Positions 8,528 through 18,258 of a stretch of 64,000 nt of DNA are shown here, one piece after another (position 1 is the stretch's first letter; each line of letters opens with the position of its first letter). The translations under genes and the position numbers were made by a program. The notes beneath the pieces are model-generated. The model saw only the letters and a program-made list of their open reading frames with translations, made no database searches and had not been told where the DNA came from. This DNA comes from an uncultured Prevotellaceae bacterium. Lineage in GTDB: Bacteria; Bacteroidota; Bacteroidia; Bacteroidales; Muribaculaceae. The stretch is from the NCBI GenBank assembly GCA_947165675.1, contig CAMVBJ010000010.1, positions 1-64,000 of the forward strand, written 5' to 3'.

Positions 8528-9571
8528 CTACAGGTGACTACTCCCAAAACTGTGCACAGCATTAAGAACAGAGGTGTTAATGTGATCTATCTGGCTCATG
8601 TCTATCGAGTTAAGGTAGATCTTGGTCGTCTTGACCGATGTATGCCCCATGCCATAACTGATGAGCTCAATCGGGTGGTTAAGGGTTCTTGCCGCACTGG
8701 CCCAAGAGTGCCGAGCGACATACATGGTCAAGTTACTCTTGATGCCACACCGTTGTGCTATCTTTTTCAACAGCTTGTTCACCTTGTACTGCACGCCACG
8801 GTACTGGTTACGTTCTTTCCCGTTGTCTGAGTGGATAATAGGGAGCAAGTAAGGGGATTTGGGCTCATGATACCGCTCCACGATCTCCTGCATGCAATAC
8901 TCCCACTTGACAGTAATGCTCTGTCCCGTCTTGTGCCGCTTGTAGTGTAAACTTCCAGACTTGATATTAGCTGGCTTCAAGTAAGCCATGTCCACAAACG
9001 ACATTCCACGAGTGTAAAAACTGAACATGAACATGTCGCGCGCGAACAATTCCTCATGGTCAATAATGTCACACTGGCTGATTTTCTTGATGTCATCGAT
9101 AGCCAGTGCGCGCTTGTTGGTCTGCCCTATTCCTGTATATACGTTCTTAAAGGGATGCCTGTCAACAAGCTGGTATCTCTCAATGGCCTTGTTGTAGCAA
9201 GAGCGCAGCACCCTCATGTTAAATGACACTGTGTTTAACGACAAGTCGCGTGATCTGAGGTAATTCTCGAACTGCTCCATGACCTCGGCGGTCACATGAC
9301 TGATGGCAATGTCATGCCCTTGCCGCCATTGCATGAATTGCTTTAAGACACTCGCATGGATTTCGGCGCTACGGATGCGCCGGTTCTCAGATAGCCGCTT
9401 TATCTCTCGGCTGATAAAAGCCCCAAAGTCGATCATTGTTGGGTCAGTTGACGGCATACCTATCTCAGCAATGCCTCTGGAACTAATTGTGTGCCCATTG
9501 ATCGTGACAACAAACTCGTTGCACGAGACATCAACGCCTCTAATCTGTAAATCAAGTACTATTTTTTTCAT
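8528..9571 (-). CDS. Tyrosine site-specific recombinase
   Basis: A 347-aa integrase-family protein. An SAM-like core-binding domain (residues ~45-150) is followed by the catalytic domain, where Arg188 (FYTRGMSF), Lys214 (RHKTG), Arg287 (YVARHSW), His310 (GMGHTSVKTT) and Tyr319 are visible. The usual first His of HxxR is Tyr284, a change I recall as common in Bacteroidota integrases. The N-terminal ~45 residues are short, and no excisionase, relaxase or phage genes lie next to it. It therefore resembles an orphan recombinase or DNA invertase rather than the integrase of a complete element. Nested inverted repeats lie just upstream (9591-9646). Targets are unknown. Confidence 0.85.
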   Translation of the reverse strand: MKKIVLDLQIRGVDVSCNEFVVTINGHTISSRGIAEIGMPSTDPTMIDFGAFISREIKRLSENRRIRSAEIHASVLKQFMQWRQGHDIAISHVTAEVMEQFENYLRSRDLSLNTVSFNMRVLRSCYNKAIERYQLVDRHPFKNVYTGIGQTNKRALAIDDIKKISQCDIIDHEELFARDMFMFSFYTRGMSFVDMAYLKPANIKSGSLHYKRHKTGQSITVKWEYCMQEIVERYHEPKSPYLLPIIHSDNGKERNQYRGVQYKVNKLLKKIAQRCGIKSNLTMYVARHSWASAARTLNHPIELISYGMGHTSVKTTKIYLNSIDMSQIDHINTSVLNAVHSFGSSHL

Positions 9572-9590
9572 AACGTCTAATAAAAAATGG

Positions 9591-9646
9591 ATAAGGTTCG
9601 TGTTGTGTTTTCAACAACATGAACGAGAAAAAACCTGAAACCTTAT
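9591..9646. repeat. Nested inverted repeats upstream of the recombinase gene
   Basis: Outer arms ATAAGGTT (9591-9598) and AACCTTAT (9639-9646); inner 11-bp arms GTTCGTGTTGT (9596-9606) and ACAACATGAAC (9614-9624) with one mismatch. They could be a terminator for the DUF4249 operon, a recombinase binding site, or both. Confidence 0.4.
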
Positions 9647-9718
9647 AATTCTTTTTAAATATTTTAGCTTCTTTATATTTAAATCTTATGGCTTGAAGTC
9701 GTGAATGTTAACTTAGCA

Positions 9719-10564
9719 TCACACACTGTCTGCAATGACGATATTCCTTGTTATGGCACCATAACCACACCAGTAGCCATAACCACCGTCAATGTTAGTG
9801 AAAATGTTCATGTAAGATGATAAGAATAAATTGCCCGACAAGGAGAGCACCTTAGTATAGCTGTCCCAGAACAGGTAAGAATCCTTATCAACCTGTGCAA
9901 ACTTGACTGTAATTGAGTCATCGATATGATAATAGGGCGTGTAATCTTGTGTTCTGAATTGATGGCCCCGAAAAACCTGAACCGATGAGCTATCGCCCAG
10001 AATGCCATCGTCAATCGAACCGAGATAGGATGCCGAAAATTGCTTCTGCACCGTACCCACTCGAGTGAAAAACTGGTAGTAATTCTTCTCCATGGGGTTG
10101 TCCTTGAAGAGGGCCAATACTTGATACAAGGTATCGGAGTCGCTGCATGGCGCGACACGGAATTGAGTTGCAGGGGGGCGCGACGGGATGGATGTCGTCG
10201 CTGTCGCGTGAAACGTCTTGTAATCCACCGTCAACTGGTAATTCTTGCCTGACTCCCCTCTCATGCGGCTTGTTGTGTAGATATAAGGAGGAAAGTATCC
10301 CGGGTCATACTTGCCAGTCAAGACGACGCTATCGGTGCCATCGCTGACGGTCACTTTGGCCCATCTGATCAGGTATGCTCCCAGGCTATCCACGTCCTGG
10401 TAAGACGATGTAACAGGTATCGACTGAGTGAGGATGACAACGGGAAATCCTCCATCCTCAATCCACCCCTCGACCACTATCTTGGCGCCAACGGGACCAT
10501 CATCCGGGTCAATACATGATGTGGAAAGCACCAGCACAGTCAATATCAGTATCATTTTTCTCAT
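9719..10564 (-). CDS. DUF4249 lipoprotein, partner of a TonB receptor
   Basis: A 281-aa lipoprotein with a signal and lipobox (LSTSC, Cys17). The mature protein starts with an immunoglobulin-like segment (AKIVVEGWIEDGGFPVVILTQSIPV), followed by VTVSDGTDSVVLTGKYDPG and YQLTVDYKTF-type strands, characteristic of DUF4249 (PF14054). These proteins are typically encoded directly downstream of a TonB-dependent receptor, as here (3-nt gap). They are presumed to be surface-exposed accessory subunits of an uptake complex. The cargo is not known. It is the last gene of a three-gene operon running 14089 to 9719. Confidence 0.8.
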   Translation of the reverse strand: MRKMILILTVLVLSTSCIDPDDGPVGAKIVVEGWIEDGGFPVVILTQSIPVTSSYQDVDSLGAYLIRWAKVTVSDGTDSVVLTGKYDPGYFPPYIYTTSRMRGESGKNYQLTVDYKTFHATATTSIPSRPPATQFRVAPCSDSDTLYQVLALFKDNPMEKNYYQFFTRVGTVQKQFSASYLGSIDDGILGDSSSVQVFRGHQFRTQDYTPYYHIDDSITVKFAQVDKDSYLFWDSYTKVLSLSGNLFLSSYMNIFTNIDGGYGYWCGYGAITRNIVIADSV

Positions 10565-10567
10565 ACA

Positions 10568-12601
10568 TCAGAATTTACAATAATAGTTAAGTGAAGGCAG
10601 TAACCTTAAAACCGAGATCACAGGCCGGTAGGCAAACTGACCATCCTGGTGTGAACTCAGGTAGTGGAATACTTCATTATTGCGACCTGTCAAGTTGTAG
10701 ATCGAGAAATTCAATCCGTTTTCACTGAAAACCTTATTTTTCCACTTGTAATTGACCGACACATCGATGCGGCCATAGGGGCGCAGCCGTTCCCCGTTGT
10801 GCCGACCATACTGGATCAGGATATTTCCATTAAGCAGCGAGAGAGAACTGGCGGCTGTGTATGGAGTTCCTGTAGCATAGGTCATGGTTACCCCAAAATC
10901 CCAGTGCTCATTGAATCTATAACTCACCACAGCATTCAACTCATGGGGGCGGGAATGATTGGCTGGATAAGTCTCCTCTCCTTGCCCCTTGTGATTGAAT
11001 GTGGCGTCTGCGTGGGTATAACCATAGCTCAGCCAACCCGTGAGCCGCCCTGAACACTTGTTAAGCATGATGCTGAAACCATAATTCTCGCCATGACCAG
11101 GCTGGAGCAGATTGTTGACGTCATAAGCGGTATTCACCAGATCAAGCACCGACCCAAAGTACTCGACCTGACCTCCCAGCTTCTTGTAAAACGCATCAGC
11201 AACCAACATCCACCTTCGACTGAACAGGTAATGGCTATAGCTCACACTCAACGAACTCGACGTCTGTGGGGGCAGGTCACGATTGGCCGACATCCAGAAC
11301 TCTGTGGGGAGGCCCATGTCCGAGAATCCCGTCTGAAACAAGTACTGATGCTTTAGCCACCAGACCGCAGACAACTGCATGTCGGCATGGTTATAGGCGA
11401 TTCTGATCAATGGATCCACGCCGTAATATGCGCCTCCTGCATGTTGCAGGCTGCTGCTTCTCAGGCCGACGGTCAGTTTGATATCTTGAACCAGGGGAAA
11501 AGTGTAATCACCATATAGTGATAGCTCAACAGGCTTTTCGGTAGATGCTTGAGAACTGGATGTCCCGATATAGGTTCCGCTGCTCTCTAAATTCTGGGGC
11601 TTGATTCGGTGCAGAATGATTTCGGCGCCTGCTGTCCATTTTCCACGGGCCATGTGAACATTGTACCCGACATCGATGATACTTGACGGCAGGTTGAATG
11701 TCATTCCAGGCATAGCTAAACGGAATTGGTTATGGTATTGTGTTACATAGGCCACATGATTCATCGCCAAGCCATTGCGACAGTTGGACAGCCAGTGAGC
11801 CGCAACCATCCTGTTTCCCCATGTCGCTCTCATGTCGGCCAAGTAAGAGTGATCCGAAAAGATGGCCTTGTCACGTCCCAGGTAACCATCAACGATGAGC
11901 CTGTTGCTTGAATCCACTTGATGTACCACGGTCATGTTCACATCGCCAAATGTGTAACCGAGTTGATGATCTCCCTCCTTGAGCCACCTGCTGTATAGCA
12001 GATTCATGTATGAACCTCGCAGCGACACCGTGGCAGCGGTATGATCTGCAATGGGCAGCCGCAAGGTGCCATGGGATGAGATGAACCCCAGTGAGAGCTC
12101 TCCGCCCACCCGCTTGACGAGGTTGTCGGGCAGCAGCATGTTCAGCTCGCCACCCAATCTGTTAGGCATCTGGGTCGAGGATGGCGCTTTTGACAATTCC
12201 ATCGACGGGTAGTGGGAAGGAATAAACGACGAGAAGAATCCCATCAAGTGGTTGATATTATATAATGGCACCCTGCCGGCGAGAATGGCATTGTGCTGGT
12301 TCCCGCACCCTTGAATGTGAAGTCCGGTACTATACTCGTCATTCGTCTGGACCCCAGGAAGCATCTGGCTATACCGCAAGGGATCGGCATTGCCCAGAAT
12401 CATGGGGAGGGATGACAATTGTTCCAGTTGCCATCTGATTTTTCCATCCTCACTGGTCTTCAAGGATGATGTATTCTTGTGCACCTTGACAACCAGGCTA
12501 TCCAAAGAAATATTCCACACACCCTCCTCCTGCCCATGAAGACAAAAGGAAGATGTGCAGAATAACAATAAGATCCAAACTATGTGGGTCTCATGTTTCA
12601 T
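10568..12601 (-). CDS. TonB-dependent receptor (plug and barrel)
   Basis: A 677-aa protein with a signal peptide ending near HGQ (residue ~23). A plug domain is visible (LRYSQMLPGVQTNDEYSTGLHIQGCGNQHNAIL, then the MELSKAPSS and GGELNMLLPD segments). Alternating amphipathic strands follow to the C-terminus, which ends with an aromatic residue (YYCKF) as expected of an outer-membrane barrel. The N-terminal carboxypeptidase-like domain of SusC-type receptors is absent. It is followed by DUF4249 and preceded by a lipoprotein gene, making a small uptake operon whose substrate cannot be told from sequence. Confidence 0.85.
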   Translation of the reverse strand: MKHETHIVWILLLFCTSSFCLHGQEEGVWNISLDSLVVKVHKNTSSLKTSEDGKIRWQLEQLSSLPMILGNADPLRYSQMLPGVQTNDEYSTGLHIQGCGNQHNAILAGRVPLYNINHLMGFFSSFIPSHYPSMELSKAPSSTQMPNRLGGELNMLLPDNLVKRVGGELSLGFISSHGTLRLPIADHTAATVSLRGSYMNLLYSRWLKEGDHQLGYTFGDVNMTVVHQVDSSNRLIVDGYLGRDKAIFSDHSYLADMRATWGNRMVAAHWLSNCRNGLAMNHVAYVTQYHNQFRLAMPGMTFNLPSSIIDVGYNVHMARGKWTAGAEIILHRIKPQNLESSGTYIGTSSSQASTEKPVELSLYGDYTFPLVQDIKLTVGLRSSSLQHAGGAYYGVDPLIRIAYNHADMQLSAVWWLKHQYLFQTGFSDMGLPTEFWMSANRDLPPQTSSSLSVSYSHYLFSRRWMLVADAFYKKLGGQVEYFGSVLDLVNTAYDVNNLLQPGHGENYGFSIMLNKCSGRLTGWLSYGYTHADATFNHKGQGEETYPANHSRPHELNAVVSYRFNEHWDFGVTMTYATGTPYTAASSLSLLNGNILIQYGRHNGERLRPYGRIDVSVNYKWKNKVFSENGLNFSIYNLTGRNNEVFHYLSSHQDGQFAYRPVISVLRLLPSLNYYCKF

Positions 12602-12619
12602 TACCCTGTGGGCCGCTGA

Positions 12620-14089
12620 TTACCAGTAAATCTGTTCATCAATAATGTCGGCATAAGCATTAGCCAAGGACTTGAAGGCATCGATAGTCCTTCTAAAATC
12701 TGTGTCATTGAAGAATGCTTCAAATGTGCTGTAAGAGCTATTGTCACCGAAGATGATGATGGGCTCCACCGTCCAGTAATTATTGTACCAGCCTTCTTCC
12801 TTAAAGGGCTCAAGCTTGATGGTGGCCTGCTTGGTGGTCGTGTTATTGTAGTACAAGTTGACATCGGTCAAGCTGTTGGCCTGATTGATGTAGGACCTGT
12901 ATTGGCTCTCATTCCCGTCGTTCTCATCGGCCTTTTCAAGATAGTCCACATACTTGCGGACATCCTTCAATTTTCCTTGCATCTGCACCTTGCCTAAAAT
13001 GTCAAGTTTCACAAATGCATCCTTGGCATTAACATCATCAATATTGTAATCATCGATGTCAAAGGTCTCGCTGCTGAATGCACTAACGTTAACCGAGGGG
13101 ATGTTCATCAAGTCGGCACTGACTGCCATCGTGATAAGAGCCTTGTTGCCCTTGCTCATGGCAAACTTGATCGAGGCCGTGCTGTTGCCCGAGAAGTGCA
13201 CCTGCGAGAAGTCAAACTTGTAGCCGTTGTTAAACTCGGTGGTCACGCTGGCATCAACGCTGCCCTTGCTCAGGTCAAATTCCTCGTCACTCACACTCTT
13301 CAAGTTGATTTTCACAGTCGTCTTGACAAGTTGTGACTGGCCACGCAGCAGGGTCACCACAATTCTCTCGGGCACCGCGATGGTGTATGCCGTGCGGTCA
13401 TAGTAATCATTGCTGATCACCGTGTAGCCAAAGTCATCGGTATAACCTCCTGTCCAGTCATTGATGTCGAAGGCGTGAACTCGCGCTGTCTCGCCGCTGG
13501 TCTCGACCTTCAGGACCAAGCGTTGACCCTGCTTGTCGTTGAAGATAAATTGCAGGTCACTGGCTCTCTCGTAGCTCCAGTAGCCATGCAAGGCAACGAA
13601 ATGGCCAGTGAAATTGGACGCCATCAGCAGAGACTTGAAATTAGTATAGATGTAATTATAGGTATAGTTGTAACGTCCCCAGTTCTCAGTCTTGGAGTCA
13701 AATGAGCTGGTACCGAGTGGCTCTCTCACTGCATCCAGTATGTCTTTACCCCAGTCACCCACATTTTCCCAGTCATAGTTATTGATATAGATGTCGGTGA
13801 TAAATTTACCTAATTCTCCCAGCTCTTGAAAGTCCTGTGAGGGAATCAAGTTCATGAACTCAAGCGCCACCTTCTCTAAAAACTCCTTCTGCTCGGTGGG
13901 GGTGAGGAGTTTATCAGTGTTGGGGTCATTAGGGTTAGGATTGTTGGGGTTATCCGGATTATCGGGATTATTGGGGTTGTTAGGAGTATCAGGCTTAACG
14001 ATTTCGGGCTCATCATGGCCACAAGATGCTAAATTCATGCTCATCGTCACGGCCAGCAGTGCAACCATCAATTTAATAACATTTTTCAT
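12620..14089 (-). CDS. Large lipoprotein with Asn/Pro-rich linker
   Basis: A 489-aa protein from MKNVIKLM (an ATG 13 codons upstream at 14128 would place residues ahead of the signal). The lipobox LASC lies near residue 23, followed by an Asn/Pro/Asp-rich low-complexity linker of about 35 residues built on repeated NPNNPDNP units, typical of surface-exposed lipoprotein tethers. The remainder is an unrecognised mixed alpha/beta domain. It lies 18 nt before the TonB receptor gene and probably opens that operon. A surface capture role is an inference from position only. Confidence 0.7.
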   Translation of the reverse strand: MKNVIKLMVALLAVTMSMNLASCGHDEPEIVKPDTPNNPNNPDNPDNPNNPNPNDPNTDKLLTPTEQKEFLEKVALEFMNLIPSQDFQELGELGKFITDIYINNYDWENVGDWGKDILDAVREPLGTSSFDSKTENWGRYNYTYNYIYTNFKSLLMASNFTGHFVALHGYWSYERASDLQFIFNDKQGQRLVLKVETSGETARVHAFDINDWTGGYTDDFGYTVISNDYYDRTAYTIAVPERIVVTLLRGQSQLVKTTVKINLKSVSDEEFDLSKGSVDASVTTEFNNGYKFDFSQVHFSGNSTASIKFAMSKGNKALITMAVSADLMNIPSVNVSAFSSETFDIDDYNIDDVNAKDAFVKLDILGKVQMQGKLKDVRKYVDYLEKADENDGNESQYRSYINQANSLTDVNLYYNNTTTKQATIKLEPFKEEGWYNNYWTVEPIIIFGDNSSYSTFEAFFNDTDFRRTIDAFKSLANAYADIIDEQIYW

Positions 14090-14294
14090 TCTTCTATCTT
14101 GTATCACTTCACGTTCCAGTCCATTCAACGCGCAGTTTAGTTTAGTTCATGCAGGCGTGGACTGCTCATTCCCCTGTCGCCACTGCCATAGGGCCATCAG
14201 AGGGATAACGCCTCCCCATTGTTTACTGTCTATCTCTCATCACTCACGCACCCGTGCGATGGTGAGTCACCCTCCAGGGGACTTCAATAATACC

Positions 14295-14477
14295 CAAGTT
14301 TCTAAAGTAGCTGCGCCACTTTAAAAACTTGAGGTTAAAGGATAAAGGTTAATGGTTAATGAATATGCCGCAATTGTGATTTTATGGAAATTTTCCCAAA
14401 GTTTGAGCGAAAAATCATTAAACAATTAACCTTTAAACCTTATGCAGTGAGCAAGTTAACAACTTGCGAAACTTAAA
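14295..14477 (+). repeat. Fold-back repeat, family B (copy 1)
   Basis: The element has a hairpin at one end (AAGTTTCTAAAGT 14296-14308 pairing with ACTTTAAAAACTT 14318-14330), then GGTTAATGGTTAATG-type sequence, then its inverse (ATTAACC, CCTTTAAACC), and a second hairpin GCAAGTT/AACTTGC at 14451-14467. A diverged copy in reverse orientation is at 19131-19309. The gap 14129-14294 shows no gene. Confidence 0.7.
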
Positions 14478-14540
14478 AATAATACCCTTGAGGGCATGTC
14501 ATTGATCAACATGCCCTCGTCAGGATATCGTTATTACTTG

Positions 14541-14719
14541 AGGGGACTTCTATAAATTAGCTTGGAATGGATTTGGATTGATTTTCGAGCAGATTTTGAC
14601 TTGCCTTCGCAGGAGCATAGCAAGCTATGGTCCAAGAAGGTAAGGCAAAAGATGCCGAAAAGCAGCCAAAGATATCCAACACTAAAAACTATCATTTTGG
14701 TAATTTATAGAAGTCCCCT
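14541..14719. mobile_element. MITE-like element with perfect 19-bp terminal inverted repeats
   Basis: The left end, 14541-14559, reads AGGGGACTTCTATAAATTA; the right end, 14701-14719, is its exact reverse complement. Between them is a long imperfect hairpin (TTTTG, CCTTC, GGA, CATAGC on the left arm; GCTATG, TCC, GAAGG, CAAAA on the right, about 14595-14650). The total is 179 bp with no transposase. No clear target-site duplication is visible. The 60-codon open frame inside it is not credible as a gene. Confidence 0.7.
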
Positions 14720-14730
14720 TCAATCCAGCA

Positions 14731-15075
14731 TTACTCCCGCGTGAGTTCTATAGCAGGGCTACCGGCCTCCATGGTCTGCTTGCTCCGGTAGAGCTTGCCA
14801 TGGCTCATATAGTAGTAAGTGGTGTCGCCATTATACTCGATCGTCACATAGGACGTATCGCTGTGCTCTCCATCATGCCAGCGGGTCTCGTTGATCTTGT
14901 CTTGACCATTAAACTGGATGGTGGCAGTGTGGTCCTCGCGTAACTCAAACTTGTTGCCGAACTCGTCAACATACTTGCCTGTTACCTTGCCATCGTCGGC
15001 GTTCTTGCTTCCGCATGACACCACAGTGGCAGCGAGGCTTGCAATCAATAGTGCGTGAAATAACTTTAAAGCCAT
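14731..15075 (-). CDS. Small lipoprotein of unknown function
   Basis: A 114-aa protein from MALKLFH; the ATG 13 codons upstream is less likely because the signal starts here. The lipobox is VVSC at about residue 21. The mature ~90 residues have short beta-strand-like stretches (GKYVDEFGNKFELREDHTATIQF, YVTIEYNGDTTYYYMSHGKLY), resembling small lipocalin-like or META-type lipoproteins, but no family is assigned. The MITE-like element abuts its 3' end, with the right terminal repeat 12 nt from the stop. It is downstream of the 993-aa lipoprotein gene on the same strand, with a 135-nt gap. Confidence 0.65.
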   Translation of the reverse strand: MALKLFHALLIASLAATVVSCGSKNADDGKVTGKYVDEFGNKFELREDHTATIQFNGQDKINETRWHDGEHSDTSYVTIEYNGDTTYYYMSHGKLYRSKQTMEAGSPAIELTRE

Positions 15076-15210
15076 GATCTTCTCAGTTTTTAGTAAAAAA
15101 TTGGCACCGCACACATCTTAAGAAAAGAGCGACGGTGCCAATCATCAAAGAACTATTGTGCTATTTAATGCTATGAAAAAAACTTTTAGTTCATTTCAAT
15201 GGTTATCACA

Positions 15211-18192
15211 TCAAGGAGCAGGAGTGTTCTTGGTGGACTGAACAAGGATCTCAACGTCCTCGATGGTATAAGTACCCCAACCATAGTTGATGTCAAGATC
15301 AACCTTGATGTAGAAGTCCTCTTCCACGTTGGCGCCGTTGTTCTTGTAGGTCAACCAGCCGAAGCGGTTATTGCCACCGATGGTGCGATTGAAGCCGAAC
15401 TCGATGGTTGAGGGCAGCGGCTTCCAACCAGTGTTACCATCCACCTTCAGGTTGCAGACAGCACTGTTGGTGTAGAACGTGCAGCTGAAGGGACCATAGT
15501 AACCCCAGAACGAGGGATGGTTAGCGAAGTCGCGATCGCGCCAGTCAACAAGGCGGTTCAGGAACTTGTCAATGTTAACATAGGAGTGAGCCTCGCCATA
15601 GTCAACACCATCAATGAAGTAGTCATCGGTCTTGTTATTACCAGTGAGGGTTACAGGACGGATCACCTTAGCAACGAAGTGATCAGCACCACCACGGAAG
15701 TTGAACTTCACCTCATACTTGCCACAAACCAGACCAGAAGCACCAATGAAGACTTCCATGTTGCCATTGTTCAGCAACTCGAGAGCAGTAGCGTCAGTCT
15801 TGTTGTAAGTGAACTTGTTGTAGGTGGGACCATTCAGCAGCCATGCAATCTTGTGGCTACCGTACCACAACTCTGTGCCATTGTTGGCAACAGTGAAGGT
15901 CTTGCCATTGATGGTCTTGTGGGTGTCGCAGAAGAAGTAGCGCATACCAGAGATGGGGAACTCGGTGCCCGTGATCTTGATGAAGCCGTTCTCAGCAACG
16001 AAGAAGGTGTTCAAGTCAACATCAAATACACACTTGGTGTTGTCGGTGGTGTTCTCGGGATCGGGAACATTCACGTTCAGCTTGGTGTAAGAATAGTTGT
16101 CGAACCAGTAGTTCTCAACATACTTACCATTAGCACCATTCACATCGATGGTATAGGTCTTCTTAATATTCTTGATCTTGGCACACAAGATGATATCGAA
16201 GAAGTGAACGTGGTCAGGAGCCCAGAAACGATAGCGGTTGTAAACCGTCTCACCGGCATGTGCCCAGAGGTCATCATTGGAGATCCTCCAGTAAAGAACA
16301 ACGGTGCCTTCCTGTGAGGGATCGCCAACCAAGTCGTTGCTCTGTTCAACGGTACCCAGCTCGAAGTGATCCTTAGTGCGGTTGTCGATGGTGATCGACT
16401 GACCAGTCAGGTTATCAGTGAACGTGCCAGTGCCGGTTACATCCTGACCCTGATCCATGGGATATACGCTCTGGAACTCAAGCCAGCTGTAGTGATAAGG
16501 CTTGAGCACGCTGATGCTGAAGTCCTTGTAGTCATATACGAATTGGCCAGCGTCCTGGTTGCAATTGAATGTGAAGTCTTCACCAGTGAAGATTGCAGCG
16601 AAATTCTGAATGGGTTCAGGAGTGCGAACGATCTTAACCTTGATGTAAGCAACCTTGACAGTCTTGTCACCATCCATCAGGCGGACACGGATAACGGGAG
16701 TGCGGTCGATAGCTGACTCACCATATTTCTCCTTCACCTTCAAGATACCAGTGGTCTCATCGAAGTCAACATACTCGTTCTGCTCAGTCTCGTTGCCACC
16801 AATCTTATAACCGGTCATCAGTTCAAGCTTCCAGGTGAAGCCCAAAGCCTGCAGCGAGGTGGTAGCGTCAATGCAAGTCTCACCGACCTCATGAGCCATC
16901 ACGAAGTCCCAAATGTTCAACTCGCCATTCCACTTGAGCTGGAGGTCGCAAGTCTCACCATTGTTGTCGAGCTTGTGGGTAACAGCATAATCCCGGATAC
17001 CAATGTGGCCGCATGAGTTGTCCTTGCTGTGGAGGATGGTGCGGAAGTGGTAGTCCTCCTTCGAGGCAAAGCGAGCCTTGTCGGCAATGTGGATATCCTT
17101 CAGGTTGCTCTTGATAACGGTGGCGTAGTCCGAAGTCACGTTCTCGCCATCCTCACGGGCAGTCTGCAGAGCGATTACCGAGATGTTGTCACCAGTAGCG
17201 GGTTCGCCATGGACAACAACCTCGACGGTCAGCATACCGTTAGAGAAATCAACAAACTTAGCCTCGGCATTGAAGTCGCTGGAAGCGGGATCCTTCTTGG
17301 GGGCGCGAGTCTTGATGAACTCATCGTTGGCCTTAACGACAAATGTGAGGTTCTTCAGGTCATCCACATTGGCATTGCTGGGATTGACATGATACTTCAC
17401 ATAGGTCTTGCGGCTCTTGTAAGTCTTGGTAGAAGAAGTGGTATACTCCTCAAGACCCTTCTGGGTACCATCCTCACCATCGCCATTCTTGCCGTTGTTC
17501 ATGCGGGTCATGTTCAGTGCATTGTAGCCGAACTGTGCCACGCGGATTGCGGGAACACCGTCAACGTAAACCTCAGGCTGGAACACGAAGCCACGCAGCA
17601 CGTTGCTCAATGCAACGGTGAAGTCAGCATAGCCACTGCTGGTCCTGACGTTGTACAGCTTCAAGTCGCTACCGTCCTTGACTGCCGTGATTTCATTGGT
17701 AGAAGCCATCCACGAAACAGTGGTGTGCTCCTTGAGGGTGCCGTCACCATTGTAGATGTCCCAGCAGCCAGTCTCGGTATTAGGTACGTAATAGATGCCG
17801 TCCTTGCCGTTGGTACCATTGGTGCCGTTGGTGCCGTTCATACCGTTGGCTCCATCCTTGCCGATTGCGTAATAGTTGGTCTTCTCACCATCCTTGTACC
17901 AGTAGCCATCATCACCGATAGTCCATACAGTAGCGTTTGTACCATTGGTGATGGTGTAGGTCGTGCCGTTTGCCATTACGACCTCAATGCCGTTAGCAAC
18001 CTTCCTCACTTCCTTAATGACACTGCCATCGGTTACCAGACTGTTGATCTGGTCAATCGCCTTGGCATTCTTGTCAATCTGCTCCTGCAAGTCCTTGATG
18101 TCGTCATCGTAGTCCTTACAAGAAGTAAACATGCTTGAAATTCCCACACATAGCAGGAATGCCAGCATTGAGCTCAATAAACGTTTACTCAT
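15211..18192 (-). CDS. Large surface lipoprotein (DUF4988-like N-terminus, short collagen-like run)
   Basis: A 993-aa protein. The signal and lipobox (FTSC) place the lipidated Cys at residue 25. An acidic stalk, KDYDDDIKDLQEQIDKN, and a coiled-coil-like helix follow, as in the N-terminal domain I associate with DUF4988. Residues ~113-131 are a short Gly-x-y run (GANGMNGTNGTNGTNGKDG). The remaining ~850 residues look like several beta-sandwich domains; none was recognised with certainty. It is likely an outer-membrane surface lipoprotein. Its promoter (18292-18323) lies just inside one arm of a 26-bp inverted repeat, so expression could be phase-variable. Confidence 0.75.
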   Translation of the reverse strand: MSKRLLSSMLAFLLCVGISSMFTSCKDYDDDIKDLQEQIDKNAKAIDQINSLVTDGSVIKEVRKVANGIEVVMANGTTYTITNGTNATVWTIGDDGYWYKDGEKTNYYAIGKDGANGMNGTNGTNGTNGKDGIYYVPNTETGCWDIYNGDGTLKEHTTVSWMASTNEITAVKDGSDLKLYNVRTSSGYADFTVALSNVLRGFVFQPEVYVDGVPAIRVAQFGYNALNMTRMNNGKNGDGEDGTQKGLEEYTTSSTKTYKSRKTYVKYHVNPSNANVDDLKNLTFVVKANDEFIKTRAPKKDPASSDFNAEAKFVDFSNGMLTVEVVVHGEPATGDNISVIALQTAREDGENVTSDYATVIKSNLKDIHIADKARFASKEDYHFRTILHSKDNSCGHIGIRDYAVTHKLDNNGETCDLQLKWNGELNIWDFVMAHEVGETCIDATTSLQALGFTWKLELMTGYKIGGNETEQNEYVDFDETTGILKVKEKYGESAIDRTPVIRVRLMDGDKTVKVAYIKVKIVRTPEPIQNFAAIFTGEDFTFNCNQDAGQFVYDYKDFSISVLKPYHYSWLEFQSVYPMDQGQDVTGTGTFTDNLTGQSITIDNRTKDHFELGTVEQSNDLVGDPSQEGTVVLYWRISNDDLWAHAGETVYNRYRFWAPDHVHFFDIILCAKIKNIKKTYTIDVNGANGKYVENYWFDNYSYTKLNVNVPDPENTTDNTKCVFDVDLNTFFVAENGFIKITGTEFPISGMRYFFCDTHKTINGKTFTVANNGTELWYGSHKIAWLLNGPTYNKFTYNKTDATALELLNNGNMEVFIGASGLVCGKYEVKFNFRGGADHFVAKVIRPVTLTGNNKTDDYFIDGVDYGEAHSYVNIDKFLNRLVDWRDRDFANHPSFWGYYGPFSCTFYTNSAVCNLKVDGNTGWKPLPSTIEFGFNRTIGGNNRFGWLTYKNNGANVEEDFYIKVDLDINYGWGTYTIEDVEILVQSTKNTPAP

Positions 18193-18258
18193 AATAAAAA
18201 CTGTTTAAAAAATTAGTAAATTATACATTATTTATAGTAATAGTCGTTCCAGTCGTTT

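Noticed and set aside
14562-14744. 60-codon frame within the MITE-like element
   Set aside because: It crosses the inverted terminal repeat and hairpin; an accident of the repeat.
17029-18138. 369-codon open frame on the plus strand opposite the 993-aa lipoprotein
   Set aside because: A shadow of the lipoprotein frame; low-complexity Val/Leu/Ile composition and no start signal.
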